Counted from the stretch's first letter, positions 8,868 through 18,097 are shown. The stretch is 64,000 bases of DNA from Chloroflexota bacterium (GCA_902812455.1 CADDZH010000007.1:19803-83802); one strand, 5' to 3'. Made by a program: numbers and translations. Notes: generated by a model from the letters alone, not told the origin.

Positions 8868-9232
8868 CTCCCTGATCATCTGCTGAAGAAGGGATTGGCC
8901 AGCCGCTTCGGGGCAGACCGTGACGGCTACACCGAGGCAAAAACCGCCTTTGTCCGCTCGGTTCTGGAAAAGGCTGAGATGGAAACAGCGATTGAACGCG
9001 ACCCTGCTCGTTGAATGGTGCGCGATCCCCCCGTCCCATTCTAGATGTGCAAAAACGTCGAGTGGCCTGACTTCCTGTCCATCCGCATTCCTGATAGATC
9101 TGATATTAAATTGCATCTTTGCATGCGATTTGATAGAGAACAGGCCGCTAGTGTACCCCTCTTGCTCAGTTAACCGAATCGGCGTAAGATATGGGCAGAA
9201 AAAAATCACTACGAGACCAGGGGAAATTGAGA
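8868..9232. other. Intergenic region after the transposase
   Basis: About 365 nt without a convincing gene. It begins with the repeated motif GACTCCCTGATCATC and probably holds the right end of the insertion element plus the promoter of the deaminase gene. The strip 9108-9140 is A+T rich. Short frames across it lack coding character. Confidence 0.5.
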
Positions 9233-10291
9233 ATGAACACCGCAAGCATAAACCGCTACCTCTTTGCTGTCCCAAAAGCGGAACTCCACGTCCACCTTGA
9301 AGGCTCCATCCAACCGGCTACACTCCTCATCCTGGCACAGCGCAATCATGTAAGCTTGCCCGGACAAACCGCCCAGGAATTGCGAAAATGGTTCATCTAT
9401 CGTGATTTCAACCACTTCATCGATATCTACTTTGACATCTCAAGTTGCCTGAAAACCGCCGAAGATTACGAACTGATCGCCTACGAATTTGGCGCGAGCA
9501 TGGCGCGGCAGAACTTGCGCTATGCCGAGGTCACCTTCTCACCCAGCACCCATCGCTATAGCCTCGGCGTCCCTCACGATACCTACTTTGGTGGGCTGAC
9601 ACGGGGACGTGAACGTGCGCGAGCCGACTTCGGCGTCGAGATCAGGTGGATCTTCGACATTGTGCGCAACATCAAGGATGAAGCGCGTAACCGCCTGCTG
9701 GCCGACTACGTGACCGCTGTCGCCATAGAAGGAAAGCAGGACGGCGTGGTGGCCTTAGGCCTCGGCGGAGCCGAGAGAGGGTACCCACCCGAAACCTTCG
9801 CCCAGTGGTTTGAGAAGGCGCTGTCAGAAGGGTTGCATAGCGTGCCTCATGCAGGAGAAACTGTTGGTCCACCCAGTATCTGGGGTGCCTTGAAGACTTT
9901 GGGAGCAGAGCGCCTGGGCCATGGCGTGCGAGCAATCGAGGACCCGCTCCTCGTCGCCTACCTCTCCGAGCACCATATCCCCCTGGAGATATGCCCAACG
10001 AGTAACATACGGTTAGGGGTCTACACTACTCTTGCCGAGCATCCCTTGCCTCGCCTCTATGCAGCCGGAGTCCCTGTGACCATCAACTCTGATGATCCAC
10101 CCTTATTCAACACAACCCTCAATGACGAGGTACAACTGCTGGTTGACCCCTTCAATCTTGATCTCAATGCGGTCAACGAGATATTGCTCAATGCAGTGCG
10201 CTACAGCTTCCTCCCTAGAGAGGAGAAACAGGTCATGGAAGTAGCGTTTCGCGCCGAAATGACGAAGCTCCAACAAGAAATTGGGCTCTAG
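9233..10291 (+). CDS. add: Adenosine deaminase family protein
   Basis: A 352-residue cytoplasmic hydrolase of the metal-dependent amidohydrolase superfamily that deaminates adenosine (or a related aminopurine) to inosine for salvage. Visible family sites in order: zinc ligands in ELHVHLEGS, GLGGAERGYPP, the catalytic HAGETVGP, ERLGHGVRA, and INSDDPP with the metal/catalytic aspartates. ATG 9233 is preferred over an upstream ATG at 9191 because AGGGGAAA lies about 9 nt before it and the family starts near here. Adenine deaminases share many of these motifs, so the exact base is uncertain. Confidence 0.9.
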   Translation: MNTASINRYLFAVPKAELHVHLEGSIQPATLLILAQRNHVSLPGQTAQELRKWFIYRDFNHFIDIYFDISSCLKTAEDYELIAYEFGASMARQNLRYAEVTFSPSTHRYSLGVPHDTYFGGLTRGRERARADFGVEIRWIFDIVRNIKDEARNRLLADYVTAVAIEGKQDGVVALGLGGAERGYPPETFAQWFEKALSEGLHSVPHAGETVGPPSIWGALKTLGAERLGHGVRAIEDPLLVAYLSEHHIPLEICPTSNIRLGVYTTLAEHPLPRLYAAGVPVTINSDDPPLFNTTLNDEVQLLVDPFNLDLNAVNEILLNAVRYSFLPREEKQVMEVAFRAEMTKLQQEIGL

Positions 10292-10325
10292 GAACTTGCA
10301 GCAATCCGTTCGTAGCGTTTTCGAG

Positions 10326-11306
10326 TCAGAGGCCAGAAGCGATCTCCTCCTGGCCCATTACCTGGACAGCTCGCCGGATGCCTTCCTTGTACGTCGGCGC
10401 GGCAACCGGGCGCCAGTCTAGCTCGCGAGCGGCTCTGATATTGGAAACGCGCATGGTCGTGGTAAAGAAGTCGGTCCCATACGGAGCAGCCGGTCGCATG
10501 AGCCAGGCGGGCAGCGAGAGGGGCATTGGCGTGTGAGATTGCTGGGAAAGCCTCGCGAAGAAGTCGCGGACCCGCACCGGTTCATCATCGACGATGTTAT
10601 AGGCCTGGCCTGCTTTGCCACGTGCGAGCGCAGCCACAACGGCGGCAGCAGCATCCTCAAGATAGATCCAGGACATGACCGCGCGTCCCCCATCGGGCAG
10701 CGGCAAGCTGCGGCGGCGCAGCATCTGGACGATGGGTTGGATGGAGACCGGCCCATAGAAGGCCCCGAAGCGCAGCGACACGCCTTCGATCCAGCCCGCC
10801 TGCGTCGCCTCGAAAAGCTGCTGCTCCAGCGCCCGGAACCCTGCCAGGTGCCGCTCCAACTGCTGAGAGCGCCCAGGCGGGGCGAACGGGCACTCCTCGG
10901 TGAGGATCTGCTCGCCCCAATCGCCGTAGCCGTAACCCATCGTCATGGACTCTGCCACGAACCTGCGCGCGTCGAGAGCACGAGCGGCGACGAGCAGGTT
11001 GGCGGTGCCCACCTCGCGCAAGGCGTTTGTCTGATACATATCACGGTGGCGCAGCGGTGTCTTCTTGAGTGCGGTCAGCGCATGGACGACCGTGTCGGCA
11101 TGCAGCCCATCGACGGCTCGCAGCAGGCCGTCGCGGTCCATGGCGTCGGCCACCACCGGCTGCGCACCCAGCGCAGAGAGCGTGCGAACGTTGTCGGGCG
11201 TTCTGGTCAGACCGATCACTTCGTGGCCTCTGGCAAGCAAGGCACGAACCAGAGGCACACCCAACGCGCCAGTTGCCCCGGCAATCAGGACTTTCATCTC
11301 TATCAT
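10326..11306 (-). CDS. NAD(P)-dependent epimerase/dehydratase (extended SDR)
   Basis: A 326-residue Rossmann-fold enzyme. The cofactor loop GATGALGVPL begins at about residue 10, and a substrate-binding region follows. The usual catalytic YxxxK is not obvious; MTMGYGYGDWG occupies the corresponding area, so this may be an atypical member acting on a nucleotide sugar or as an NADH-binding protein. AGGAAAGGA lies directly upstream of ATG 11306; a second ATG three codons later is possible. It diverges from the MarR gene across the palindrome at 11355-11375, suggesting the MarR protein controls it. Confidence 0.85.
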   Translation of the reverse strand: MIEMKVLIAGATGALGVPLVRALLARGHEVIGLTRTPDNVRTLSALGAQPVVADAMDRDGLLRAVDGLHADTVVHALTALKKTPLRHRDMYQTNALREVGTANLLVAARALDARRFVAESMTMGYGYGDWGEQILTEECPFAPPGRSQQLERHLAGFRALEQQLFEATQAGWIEGVSLRFGAFYGPVSIQPIVQMLRRRSLPLPDGGRAVMSWIYLEDAAAAVVAALARGKAGQAYNIVDDEPVRVRDFFARLSQQSHTPMPLSLPAWLMRPAAPYGTDFFTTTMRVSNIRAARELDWRPVAAPTYKEGIRRAVQVMGQEEIASGL

Positions 11307-11354
11307 TCCATCCTTTCCTGTGCTATACTAAGAGCACATTCACTAGCTCTTTTA

Positions 11355-11375
11355 ATATCTAGCTAATCTAGATAT
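11355..11375. promoter_or_regulatory. Perfect palindrome, likely MarR operator
   Basis: ATATCTAG and CTAGATAT form perfect 8-nt arms around the spacer CTAAT, in the divergent gap between the epimerase and MarR genes. MarR dimers classically bind such A+T-rich palindromes over their own and a divergent promoter. Binding is inferred from position and symmetry. Confidence 0.65.
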
Positions 11376-11410
11376 CAGATTGTTTAAATTATAACCGGGA
11401 GAAAGCAACC

Positions 11411-11905
11411 TTGTCAAGTCAACGCGCACATTTGCAACAAGCGTTAGGTGAACAATTCCGACACCACCTGAGTACCTATTCGCTCCTGTTTCATCAAGCG
11501 GTAGCCGCGCGCCTGGGCATCCATGTGACCGATCTCAAGTGCCTGGATCTGATCCGTGGGGAAACGAGGCTGACGCCGGGGCGCTTAGCTGAGTTAACCG
11601 GGCTGACCACGGCGGCGGTGACCAGCATCCTGGATCGCCTCGAACACGCCGGGTTTGTTCAGCGGGAGAGAGACCCCTCTGATCGCCGGAAAATCCTGGT
11701 GCGGCTACTGCCAGGACGGGCAGAGGGGGTGGCGCGCCTCTTTGCACCGCTCGACCAGGCGTTGGCTGACCTCTTTGAGCAGTACACGACCGAGGACCTG
11801 GCTTTGCTCCATGCATTTGCCCAGCGGGTGGGCCAGGTCCTTCAACACGAGACCATCAGGCTCCGTGAGCAGTCCAGCCGGGAAGCGACCGAGGAACACA
11901 GGTAA
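11411..11905 (+). CDS. MarR-family transcriptional regulator
   Basis: A 164-residue winged-helix repressor. The recognition region reads LAELTGLTTAAVTSILDRLE followed by the wing RERDPSDRRKILVRLL, the characteristic MarR DPSDRR signature. Flanking helices supply dimerisation and a ligand cleft. The start is TTG 11411 with GGGAGAAAG about 7 nt upstream. It is divergent from the SDR gene with a perfect palindrome between them, the classical layout for repression of the neighbour and itself with relief by a small phenolic or toxic ligand. The ligand is unknown. Confidence 0.92.
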   Translation: MSSQRAHLQQALGEQFRHHLSTYSLLFHQAVAARLGIHVTDLKCLDLIRGETRLTPGRLAELTGLTTAAVTSILDRLEHAGFVQRERDPSDRRKILVRLLPGRAEGVARLFAPLDQALADLFEQYTTEDLALLHAFAQRVGQVLQHETIRLREQSSREATEEHR

Positions 11906-12579
11906 TCGTATGACCCGTGGAGGGGTGACGATATTCCTGGCGAGCGCCTGGTCAATCCTAAAATGGTCCATGTTGGAAGAAAGATCGCAGCAACAAGCAA
12001 ATGGAATCAACTGGTCAGCCGCGACTGACTCACATGGTCCAGAACTCGAAGAGGTCGCTGAAAAGATTCGCAGAAATCGGCCGATTTCTGACACAGATGG
12101 CTGAGCTCTTTCGACTGGCAGCGAGCTTTAGCTTGTCTCAAAAAGGGTGTCAAAATTCTGGGGATGAGGACGTGACACAAAAGGCAGAGGTTGTATGAAG
12201 ATTGGCTCTATCCGGGTCTCGAAGCAGAGGGAAAACGAAGCACTTATGTGCACTGCCTATCGTGACGTAGGTGTGTGTCCCCCCTTCTGACATCTGGTCA
12301 TACATCAAGAAGAGCAATACGCATTAGACATCTCAGGCGATCTCCAGTATACTCTCTAGTAAAGATGCCTCATAAAGAACGTGGAATTGAATGGACCAGT
12401 ATCTTGAGCATGTGTAGAGAAGTTATGACAGGTTGCAGATGAGTTGAAGGAGGCGGGGTTTGCGATCGAAGAGTGCCTTCAGAGAAGAAGCTACCCAGAA
12501 GACAAGTGGCAGCGTGCCTCTATCTGGCACGCAGACCGCGCTACAGTAGCGAATATCAGAGCAATGAAAGGATACATCA
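11906..12579. other. Long leader region upstream of metE
   Basis: About 670 nt with no intact gene. It contains a perfect 20-nt palindrome CAGAAATCGGCCGATTTCTG (12071-12090) and the decayed methyltransferase tail at 12429-12629. I looked for a SAM or cobalamin riboswitch by conserved strings and saw none convincing; a covariance-model search is needed to exclude one. Confidence 0.45.
12071..12090. repeat. Perfect 20-nt palindrome
   Basis: CAGAAATCGG is followed without spacer by its reverse complement CCGATTTCTG. It lies in the gap between the MarR gene and metE. It may be an operator or a cruciform-prone site; there is no T-run on either side to mark a terminator. Confidence 0.6.
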
Positions 12580-12629
12580 ATGGTACAGGCGAGCAATCTC
12601 GGATACCCTCGTATCGGGATCAAGCGTGA
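12429..12629 (+). pseudogene. Remnant of a SAM-dependent methyltransferase C terminus
   Basis: The frame after TGA 12426 reads ADELKEAGFAIEECLQRRSY and then PEDKWQRASIWHAD. This matches the common C-terminal pattern of small class I methyltransferases (an AGF, ERxPY, then RAYIWA-like strand). Nothing upstream in any frame supplies the rest of the domain and the frame runs into metE, so it looks like a decayed 3' end. The resemblance is from memory and short, so confidence is low. Confidence 0.35.
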
Positions 12630-14907
12630 ACTCAAAAAAGCGCTCGAACAGTTCTGGTCAGGCAAGAGTAGTGAAACCGAGCTATTAGAGCAAGCTGCCA
12701 AACTTCGCAGGCAGCACTGGCAGCTCCAGCAGCACCTCGGCCTCACCCACATTCCATCCAACGACTTTTCTCTCTACGACCATGTGCTCGATACCATCGC
12801 GATGGTCGGAGCCGTCCCCAAACGCTACCACTGGGACGGAGGTCATGTCGATTGGCGTACCTACTTCATCATGGCTCGTGGCGTCCTTCAGGACCAGGAG
12901 CAATCCAACGCCATCCCGGCCATGGAGATGACCAAGTGGTTCGACACCAATTACCACTACATCGTGCCTGAGTTTGAAGCGGAGCAGCAGTTCTCTCTTG
13001 CCTCCACCAAGCCGGTTGACGAGTTTCTGGAGGCGAAAGCGCTCGGCATCCATACCCGTCCTGCCCTGCTCGGTCCAATCTCCTTCCTGCTCCTCGGCAA
13101 AACGCATTCACATGAGGTGAAGCCGCTCTCGCTCCTCGAGCGATTGTTGCCTGTGTATGAAGAGGTCTTGCTCGCTTTAGCACGGGGTGGCGCTGACTGG
13201 CTGCAGATTGATGAACCATTCCTGGTACTGGACCTCGATGGAGAGATGCTCGAGGCCTACCAGGCGACATATGAACGGCTGGCGACGTATCTGGCAAATC
13301 AAGCGCCAGCGTTGCGCATCCTGCTCGCTACCTACTTTGGAGACCTGCGCGAGAATCTGCCGACCGTCTTGCGTCTCCCGGTCTCGGCACTCCACCTGGA
13401 CCTGGTCCGTGCCCCCGAACAATTGGAACAGGCGCTTCTCCAGGCCCCGGCATCGCTCTCGCTTTCGCTTGGCGTGGTTGATGGTCGCAATGTCTGGCGG
13501 ACCGAATTTGACCGTGCCCTTGCCCTTATCGAACGTGCCGTCCAGGCGCTTGGGCCGGAACGTATTCTTATCGGCCCCTCCTGCTCGCTCCTGCACGTTC
13601 CCATCGACGTCATGCAGGAAACGCACCTCGACGACGAAATGCGATCCTGGCTGGCTTTTGCCAAGCAAAAGATCGAAGAAATCAGCCTTCTTACTCGTGC
13701 CTTCAATGAAGGGGCCGCCTCAATCGACTCAGCCCTTCAGGTCAATCGACAGGCCTTTGCCAGCCGCCGCAGCTCGCCTCGTATACACAATCAGGAGGTA
13801 GCCCGTCGTGTCCGGGCAATCAACGAGCAGATGGCACAGCGCCCACATGCCCATCGCGAGCGCAAACAGCGTCAACAAGAGATACTCAAGCTTCCGCTTC
13901 TGCCAACGACCACTATTGGCTCCTATCCACAAACACCAGATATCCGTGCCGCTCGTGCTGCCTACAAGAACGGCCAGATGGATCGTGAGCGGTATGAAGC
14001 ATTCCTCAAGCAGGCGATCGAACACGTTATCCGCTTCCAGGAGGAGGTTGGACTGGATGTGCTGGTACACGGCGAGTTCGAGCGGAGTGATATGGTCGAA
14101 TACTTCGCTGAGCAACTCACCGGCTTGCTGTTTACACAGCAAGGCTGGGTACAGAGCTATGGGTCGCTCTGTGTCCGCCCGCCCATTATCTACGGTGACG
14201 TGGCACGGCCTGAGCCCATGACGGTGCCTTGGGCGCAGTTTGCTCAATCGCTCACCGCTCGTCCTGTGAAAGGTATGCTCACCGGGCCGGTCACCATCAT
14301 GCAATGGTCCTTTGTACGGGATGACCAACCGCGTTCTGACACCTGTCAACAGATTGCCCTGGCCATCCGCGACGAAGTGCAGGACCTGGAAGCCGCTGGC
14401 ATCCGCGTTATTCAGATAGACGAGCCGGCCCTGCGTGAGGGACTCCCCTTGCGCCATACGGGCTGGCAGAGCTACCTCAACTGGGCGGTATTTTGTTTCC
14501 GTCTGACCTGTGGCGGTGTCCAGGACAACACACAGATTCACACGCACCTGTGTTACTCGGAATTTAACGATATTATCCAGGATATCGCACGCATGGACGC
14601 CGATGTGGCCTTGATTGAAGCCTCGCGCTCTCAATTTGAGCTGCTAGAGGCATTCGTCGCCTATCGCTACCCAAACGACATCGGTCCTGGCATTTATGAC
14701 ATCCACTCACCGCGCGTGCCAACTACGCAGGAATTGGTTGAGAACCTGCACCTTATCCTCCAGTTCCTTCCTCCTGAGCAGCTCTGGGTCAATCCCGACT
14801 GTGGACTGAAAACACGCAGGTGGGAGGAAATACGCCCGGCGCTCGCCCATCTGGTTGAGGCAGCGCGGCTCGTCCGCTCCTCGCTGGTCACCAGTGCTCC
14901 CCTCTGA
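12580..14907 (+). CDS. metE: Cobalamin-independent methionine synthase
   Basis: A 775-residue enzyme of the usual MetE length that transfers a methyl group from 5-methyltetrahydrofolate polyglutamate to homocysteine, the last step of methionine synthesis. It starts with the family's NLGYPRIG motif. The two halves of the double barrel are present: TTTIGSYPQT opens the C-terminal domain, and the zinc/homocysteine site appears as THLCYSEF (His-x-Cys), QIDEPALREGLP and NPDCGLKTR (second Cys). ATG 12580 has AAAGGA 7 nt upstream. It appears monocistronic. Control may lie in the long leader upstream. Confidence 0.97.
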   Translation: MVQASNLGYPRIGIKRELKKALEQFWSGKSSETELLEQAAKLRRQHWQLQQHLGLTHIPSNDFSLYDHVLDTIAMVGAVPKRYHWDGGHVDWRTYFIMARGVLQDQEQSNAIPAMEMTKWFDTNYHYIVPEFEAEQQFSLASTKPVDEFLEAKALGIHTRPALLGPISFLLLGKTHSHEVKPLSLLERLLPVYEEVLLALARGGADWLQIDEPFLVLDLDGEMLEAYQATYERLATYLANQAPALRILLATYFGDLRENLPTVLRLPVSALHLDLVRAPEQLEQALLQAPASLSLSLGVVDGRNVWRTEFDRALALIERAVQALGPERILIGPSCSLLHVPIDVMQETHLDDEMRSWLAFAKQKIEEISLLTRAFNEGAASIDSALQVNRQAFASRRSSPRIHNQEVARRVRAINEQMAQRPHAHRERKQRQQEILKLPLLPTTTIGSYPQTPDIRAARAAYKNGQMDRERYEAFLKQAIEHVIRFQEEVGLDVLVHGEFERSDMVEYFAEQLTGLLFTQQGWVQSYGSLCVRPPIIYGDVARPEPMTVPWAQFAQSLTARPVKGMLTGPVTIMQWSFVRDDQPRSDTCQQIALAIRDEVQDLEAAGIRVIQIDEPALREGLPLRHTGWQSYLNWAVFCFRLTCGGVQDNTQIHTHLCYSEFNDIIQDIARMDADVALIEASRSQFELLEAFVAYRYPNDIGPGIYDIHSPRVPTTQELVENLHLILQFLPPEQLWVNPDCGLKTRRWEEIRPALAHLVEAARLVRSSLVTSAPL

Positions 14908-14981
14908 TTGAGCCAGAAATATTGTCAACCTAAAAGAAACATCCGAAGGCATTATAACAAGTTGAGATGTAGGAAGAACCA

Positions 14982-16304
14982 TCATCTCATCGGATGCCTC
15001 CTGAGAGGTCTGGGCGGCTCGCTCTCCGTTGCGCCTTCATCAAGGGTAGCCATACTCACCATCTGCTCGCGTAACGTGGCCACCTTGTCCATCATCACCT
15101 GTTCCATGCTGCCCTGCCCTGGCGTGGCTATCCAGTGCATCATCGAGGAGAGGAAGAGTTCTTTCAGGTACGCAAACGAGAACCCTGCGGTGAGCTCGCT
15201 GATCTTCGTGATTCCTTCAAGAGAGAGTTGCAATGCCGGTTTTAACGATGCATTCCATAGAGCAAGGTAGCTTGAGCGCTCAGGGGCATCTGGCAGCTCA
15301 AAGTGATATTTGCGATCGAAGCGACTGGGACGGTCAAGGATGCCGGGGTCCAGGCGTTCAGGATGATTGGTCGTCGCAAGAGTCACAATGCCAATGTTGG
15401 CGGCAAAGCCATCTAACTCGTTGAGGAAGGCCGAGCGGTTCTGCGGCTGGATTTGCAAGTCCAGGTCTTCGATCACCAGGATACAGGGAGCAATTCTGCG
15501 TGCGCGGTAAAAGACCTGCTGGATGCCGTGCAGGGATTTGACGTAAAGGCAGGGCTGGTCCATGGCATTAATCAGGGCCTTGACCGTATGCGTTTTCCCG
15601 TTGCCTGGTGGGCCGATAAAGAGAATGCCCCGTTTCCAGGGGATGCCATACTCCTCATACAGGGCGCGCGCATTAAAGAATTGCACGAGATCATCACGAA
15701 TCTCCTGCTTGAGATTACCCCGCAAAATCAGGTTGTCAAAGGTGGCCCCTTGAATATCTTGAAAGAGGTTTTCATCTTTATACCACCCGCCATCAAACAC
15801 GAGCACTTCAGCATGTACCTCGGTATTCCATGTGCAAACGGCCACAAAGAAGGCCCGCGCCATCTCCTGCGTATCGGCCAGGAGCCAGTAGCGCCTGTTC
15901 AGGCAAAGCAGGTCAAGCGTCACTCCTTGCCATTGCACTTCCAGCCAGGCATGCCTGGCCCTATCTATGGTTTCCTCTTCTGGCTTCCCTGGTTCCTCAC
16001 GTTGGTGACTACGGTGCGGGCGCATTGGCACGCCGCCAGGGCGCATTGCATGGGGGCCAGGGCCATGAGGCATGATCTCTGGGCCAGGCTCGAGCCAGTA
16101 GGTCACCATCTGATTGTGGATAAAGGGCTTTTGTGTGAGCAGGCATTGCCCAGCCTCGGCATAACTCTCGACATCAAAAGGCCCGGCCTCCACTTCAAGG
16201 CAGGCCTTCTCAGGAAAAAGCTGCTTCAGGCTCTGACTGACATGGTAGTCAATGACGGTGGGAGGAAGTACCAAAGCTTCTCGAATGAACTGTTCGTTGC
16301 TCAT
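14982..16304 (-). CDS. AAA+ ATPase, BCS1-like
   Basis: A 440-residue protein with an N-terminal region of about 215 residues of unknown fold, including a low-complexity Pro/Gly/His stretch (MPHGPGPHAMRPGG), then one AAA+ module: Walker A FIGPPGNGKTHTV, Walker B CILVIEDLD, sensor 1 TLATTNHPERLD and arginine-finger region RPSRFDRKYHFELP. The last motif resembles BCS1/CbxX-type AAA ATPases that remodel protein complexes. The substrate is unknown. ATG 16304 is chosen because GCAGGAG lies 5 nt upstream; the preceding segment is a 20-nt tandem duplication containing the same GCAGGAG. Neighbours give no clear functional hint. Confidence 0.85.
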   Translation of the reverse strand: MSNEQFIREALVLPPTVIDYHVSQSLKQLFPEKACLEVEAGPFDVESYAEAGQCLLTQKPFIHNQMVTYWLEPGPEIMPHGPGPHAMRPGGVPMRPHRSHQREEPGKPEEETIDRARHAWLEVQWQGVTLDLLCLNRRYWLLADTQEMARAFFVAVCTWNTEVHAEVLVFDGGWYKDENLFQDIQGATFDNLILRGNLKQEIRDDLVQFFNARALYEEYGIPWKRGILFIGPPGNGKTHTVKALINAMDQPCLYVKSLHGIQQVFYRARRIAPCILVIEDLDLQIQPQNRSAFLNELDGFAANIGIVTLATTNHPERLDPGILDRPSRFDRKYHFELPDAPERSSYLALWNASLKPALQLSLEGITKISELTAGFSFAYLKELFLSSMMHWIATPGQGSMEQVMMDKVATLREQMVSMATLDEGATESEPPRPLRRHPMR

Positions 16305-16344
16305 GATCGCTCCTGCTCTTGTATGATTGCTCCTGCTCTTGTAT
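16305..16344 (-). repeat. 20-nt tandem duplication carrying the Shine-Dalgarno of the AAA gene
   Basis: On the plus strand GATCGCTCCTGCTCTTGTAT (16305-16324) is followed by the same unit with one change (16325-16344). On the minus strand each unit contains GCAGGAG, so the AAA gene has its ribosome-binding site duplicated head to tail just upstream of ATG. A spare site 20 nt further out is unlikely to initiate but may affect leader structure. Confidence 0.75.
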
Positions 16345-16574
16345 GTCGCAAGCCGTTGGCAAAACTGAACGACGTTAAGTATATCATGCCTTGTAGGGAA
16401 AGTTCTATCAATCAGGCTCAACGTCTCTAAACATCACTCTTGCCAGCGCAGAGCTCTCCCGAAAGAGCCAAGTCCGCAGAAGAACTAGAAGTTTCCTCTG
16501 CCTTGCCATAGTGGATGCAAGCGAAATGTTGCGACTTTCTACCATGAGTCTGCTTCACAGTTGTTACCAATTCT

Positions 16575-17783
16575 TCACAGGTGGAACTGCCTAGCTCTCT
16601 CTCCTGCGCGTGGTTCTCGTAGTGAGAGGACGAGTAACAGGGGCAGGAGAAGCATGACCACGAGGAGCGTGGGAATGGTTTCAGACGTAAAGCTGCTTTG
16701 GATGCCTAAGAGGGTCATAGCCATGGGTTGTCCAACTTGATAGCAGATAACCATGAGAAAGATACCAATGACGATAGCGAGAGCGCCCCTCATCATCACA
16801 GCCAGCAGAGAGCGAGCTGTCTTGTCCCGTCCTGCTGCGCCAAAAAGAGGGAAACCTGCTATCAAGCCAACCACGGCGTCCCCTATGACGATTGGCCAAT
16901 AGACGCGAGGATGCGATGTATTAAGCGGGACGCTGTTCAGCATCCCGTAATTACTGAGCAGCCAGTAGGGAACATGGGCAAGGGTGCTGATGGCGTAATT
17001 GAGGAAGCTGCCTATCCCACCGGTCACCAGTCCCACCAAGGGACCGTAGACAATGCCGAAATACAGCACAAGGACGATTCCTGGAAACACGATTTCAACG
17101 TTCTCTTCTCCAGGCCCTTCCCAAAGGATGTAGAGGTTGCTGAGCACACTGTAGAGCATGATTCCCACAGTCATTGCCAGGATGTGGCGTTTATCAATAT
17201 TCCATACGCTCTCTTGCTCATCCACCTCCTCTTGACTCGATGGTCTTCCTCCTGTACTTTCTCTTGGCTGATATTCATTGACAGGTTGTTCTGTCCCGGG
17301 AGAATCAGGCAGGTGATCGCGATGAAGAGCGGCTCCTGAGCGCTGTTCTGCCTTAAGAGCAGTAAGGGCCATGGCACCTCCACTCAGCAGAAAACCGAAC
17401 AGGAGGAGCCAGGAGCCCGTAAACAAAAGAGAAACCAAAATGGAAAACAATTGTGGAATGTTCAGAAGTGTTGCCCCGGTGTCCATGAAAAGATGGAGGA
17501 AGATATACACCTGAGCGAGCAGCCCTACACTCGCTGCATAAAGACCCAGGCCACCAAGCACAGGCGAGAATGGACGGAACAAGGCGGCTGCGCTTAAGCC
17601 GAATACCGCCAGTGCTGCCAGCAGAACCAACGCTACCATCGGGTCCACAATCCCCTGCCAGGCGATACTGTTCCATTCGCTCAGATAACTGTTCCAGGGC
17701 AGAAAGAAGAACTTGAGGACAATGATACTTCCCACAAGGCCGAGAATCGGGCCAAGACGGATAGACGAGAACGGCTGCTGCAT
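16575..17783 (-). CDS. Polytopic membrane protein, ECF S-component-like C-terminal half
   Basis: A 402-residue integral membrane protein. The N-terminal part has about four membrane segments (VGSIIVLKFFFLPW, VALVLLAALAVFGL, VSLLFTGSWLLLFGF). A hydrophilic cytoplasmic stretch (about 165-210) follows. The C-terminal half has five or six more, including VLVLYFGIVYGPLVGLVTGG then IGSFLNYA, which resembles the conserved region of substrate-binding S components of ECF vitamin transporters. No ECF ATPase is nearby. ATG 17783 has AGAGGTG 4 nt upstream and is preferred over one 57 nt earlier. Function is unassigned. Confidence 0.65.
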   Translation of the reverse strand: MQQPFSSIRLGPILGLVGSIIVLKFFFLPWNSYLSEWNSIAWQGIVDPMVALVLLAALAVFGLSAAALFRPFSPVLGGLGLYAASVGLLAQVYIFLHLFMDTGATLLNIPQLFSILVSLLFTGSWLLLFGFLLSGGAMALTALKAEQRSGAALHRDHLPDSPGTEQPVNEYQPRESTGGRPSSQEEVDEQESVWNIDKRHILAMTVGIMLYSVLSNLYILWEGPGEENVEIVFPGIVLVLYFGIVYGPLVGLVTGGIGSFLNYAISTLAHVPYWLLSNYGMLNSVPLNTSHPRVYWPIVIGDAVVGLIAGFPLFGAAGRDKTARSLLAVMMRGALAIVIGIFLMVICYQVGQPMAMTLLGIQSSFTSETIPTLLVVMLLLPLLLVLSLREPRAGERARQFHL

Positions 17784-18097
17784 GCAACACCTCTTGTTCT
17801 TTCTCTTCGCCTGGCCTAAAGAGCCGGGCGAAAGGGCCACGACGAAGCGGAAAGTGCGAACGCTTCATGCACGGCAAACGAGCGAGCAAACAGGAGCAGT
17901 GTGCGACTCCACAACGGTCATGCACACAGAAGGGCTGATGGCCCATCAGTTCCCCTTCGGATGGGAGACGCCCAACCTAGCCGGGCCCACTCCTCATTCA
18001 CTATAGCATACTGTGCGAGCCAAAAGCGTGGCCTTGCGACCATGTATGGATGCACTCGCGTTCACTTGTTCATGGCTACCTGGACGGCACATATCCC
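17784..18097. other. Intergenic region, no gene seen
   Basis: About 310 nt between the stop of the kinase-WD40 gene and the start of the membrane-protein gene, both on the minus strand. It should hold the latter's promoter. I see no convincing frame, RNA motif or terminator hairpin. Confidence 0.4.

Larger units (their letters stand above)
6476..8880 (+). mobile_element. Insertion-sequence-like element with a split DDE transposase
   Basis: Two frames (6476-6943 and 6945-8867) encode one transposase separated by an A8 run. Gene content defines the element; ends are tentative. The right end may include GACTCCCTGATCATC (8866-8880), which recurs inverted after the recombinase gene. I compared the flanks by eye and found only a weak candidate terminal inverted repeat (GGTTTTTG near 6410 and its complement near 8942), and no target-site duplication. 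The family was not identified. Confidence 0.6.

Noticed and set aside
6410..8960. GGTTTTTG and its complement as terminal inverted repeats of the insertion element
   Set aside because: Only eight bases match and flanking bases do not; no target duplication was found.
13729..14634. 301-codon minus-strand frame inside metE
   Set aside because: metE is intact with all zinc and substrate motifs on the plus strand; the antisense frame has no independent support.
15453..16430. 325-codon plus-strand frame opposite the AAA ATPase
   Set aside because: It lies fully opposite Walker A, Walker B and arginine-finger motifs of the real gene and has no recognisable domain or ribosome-binding site.
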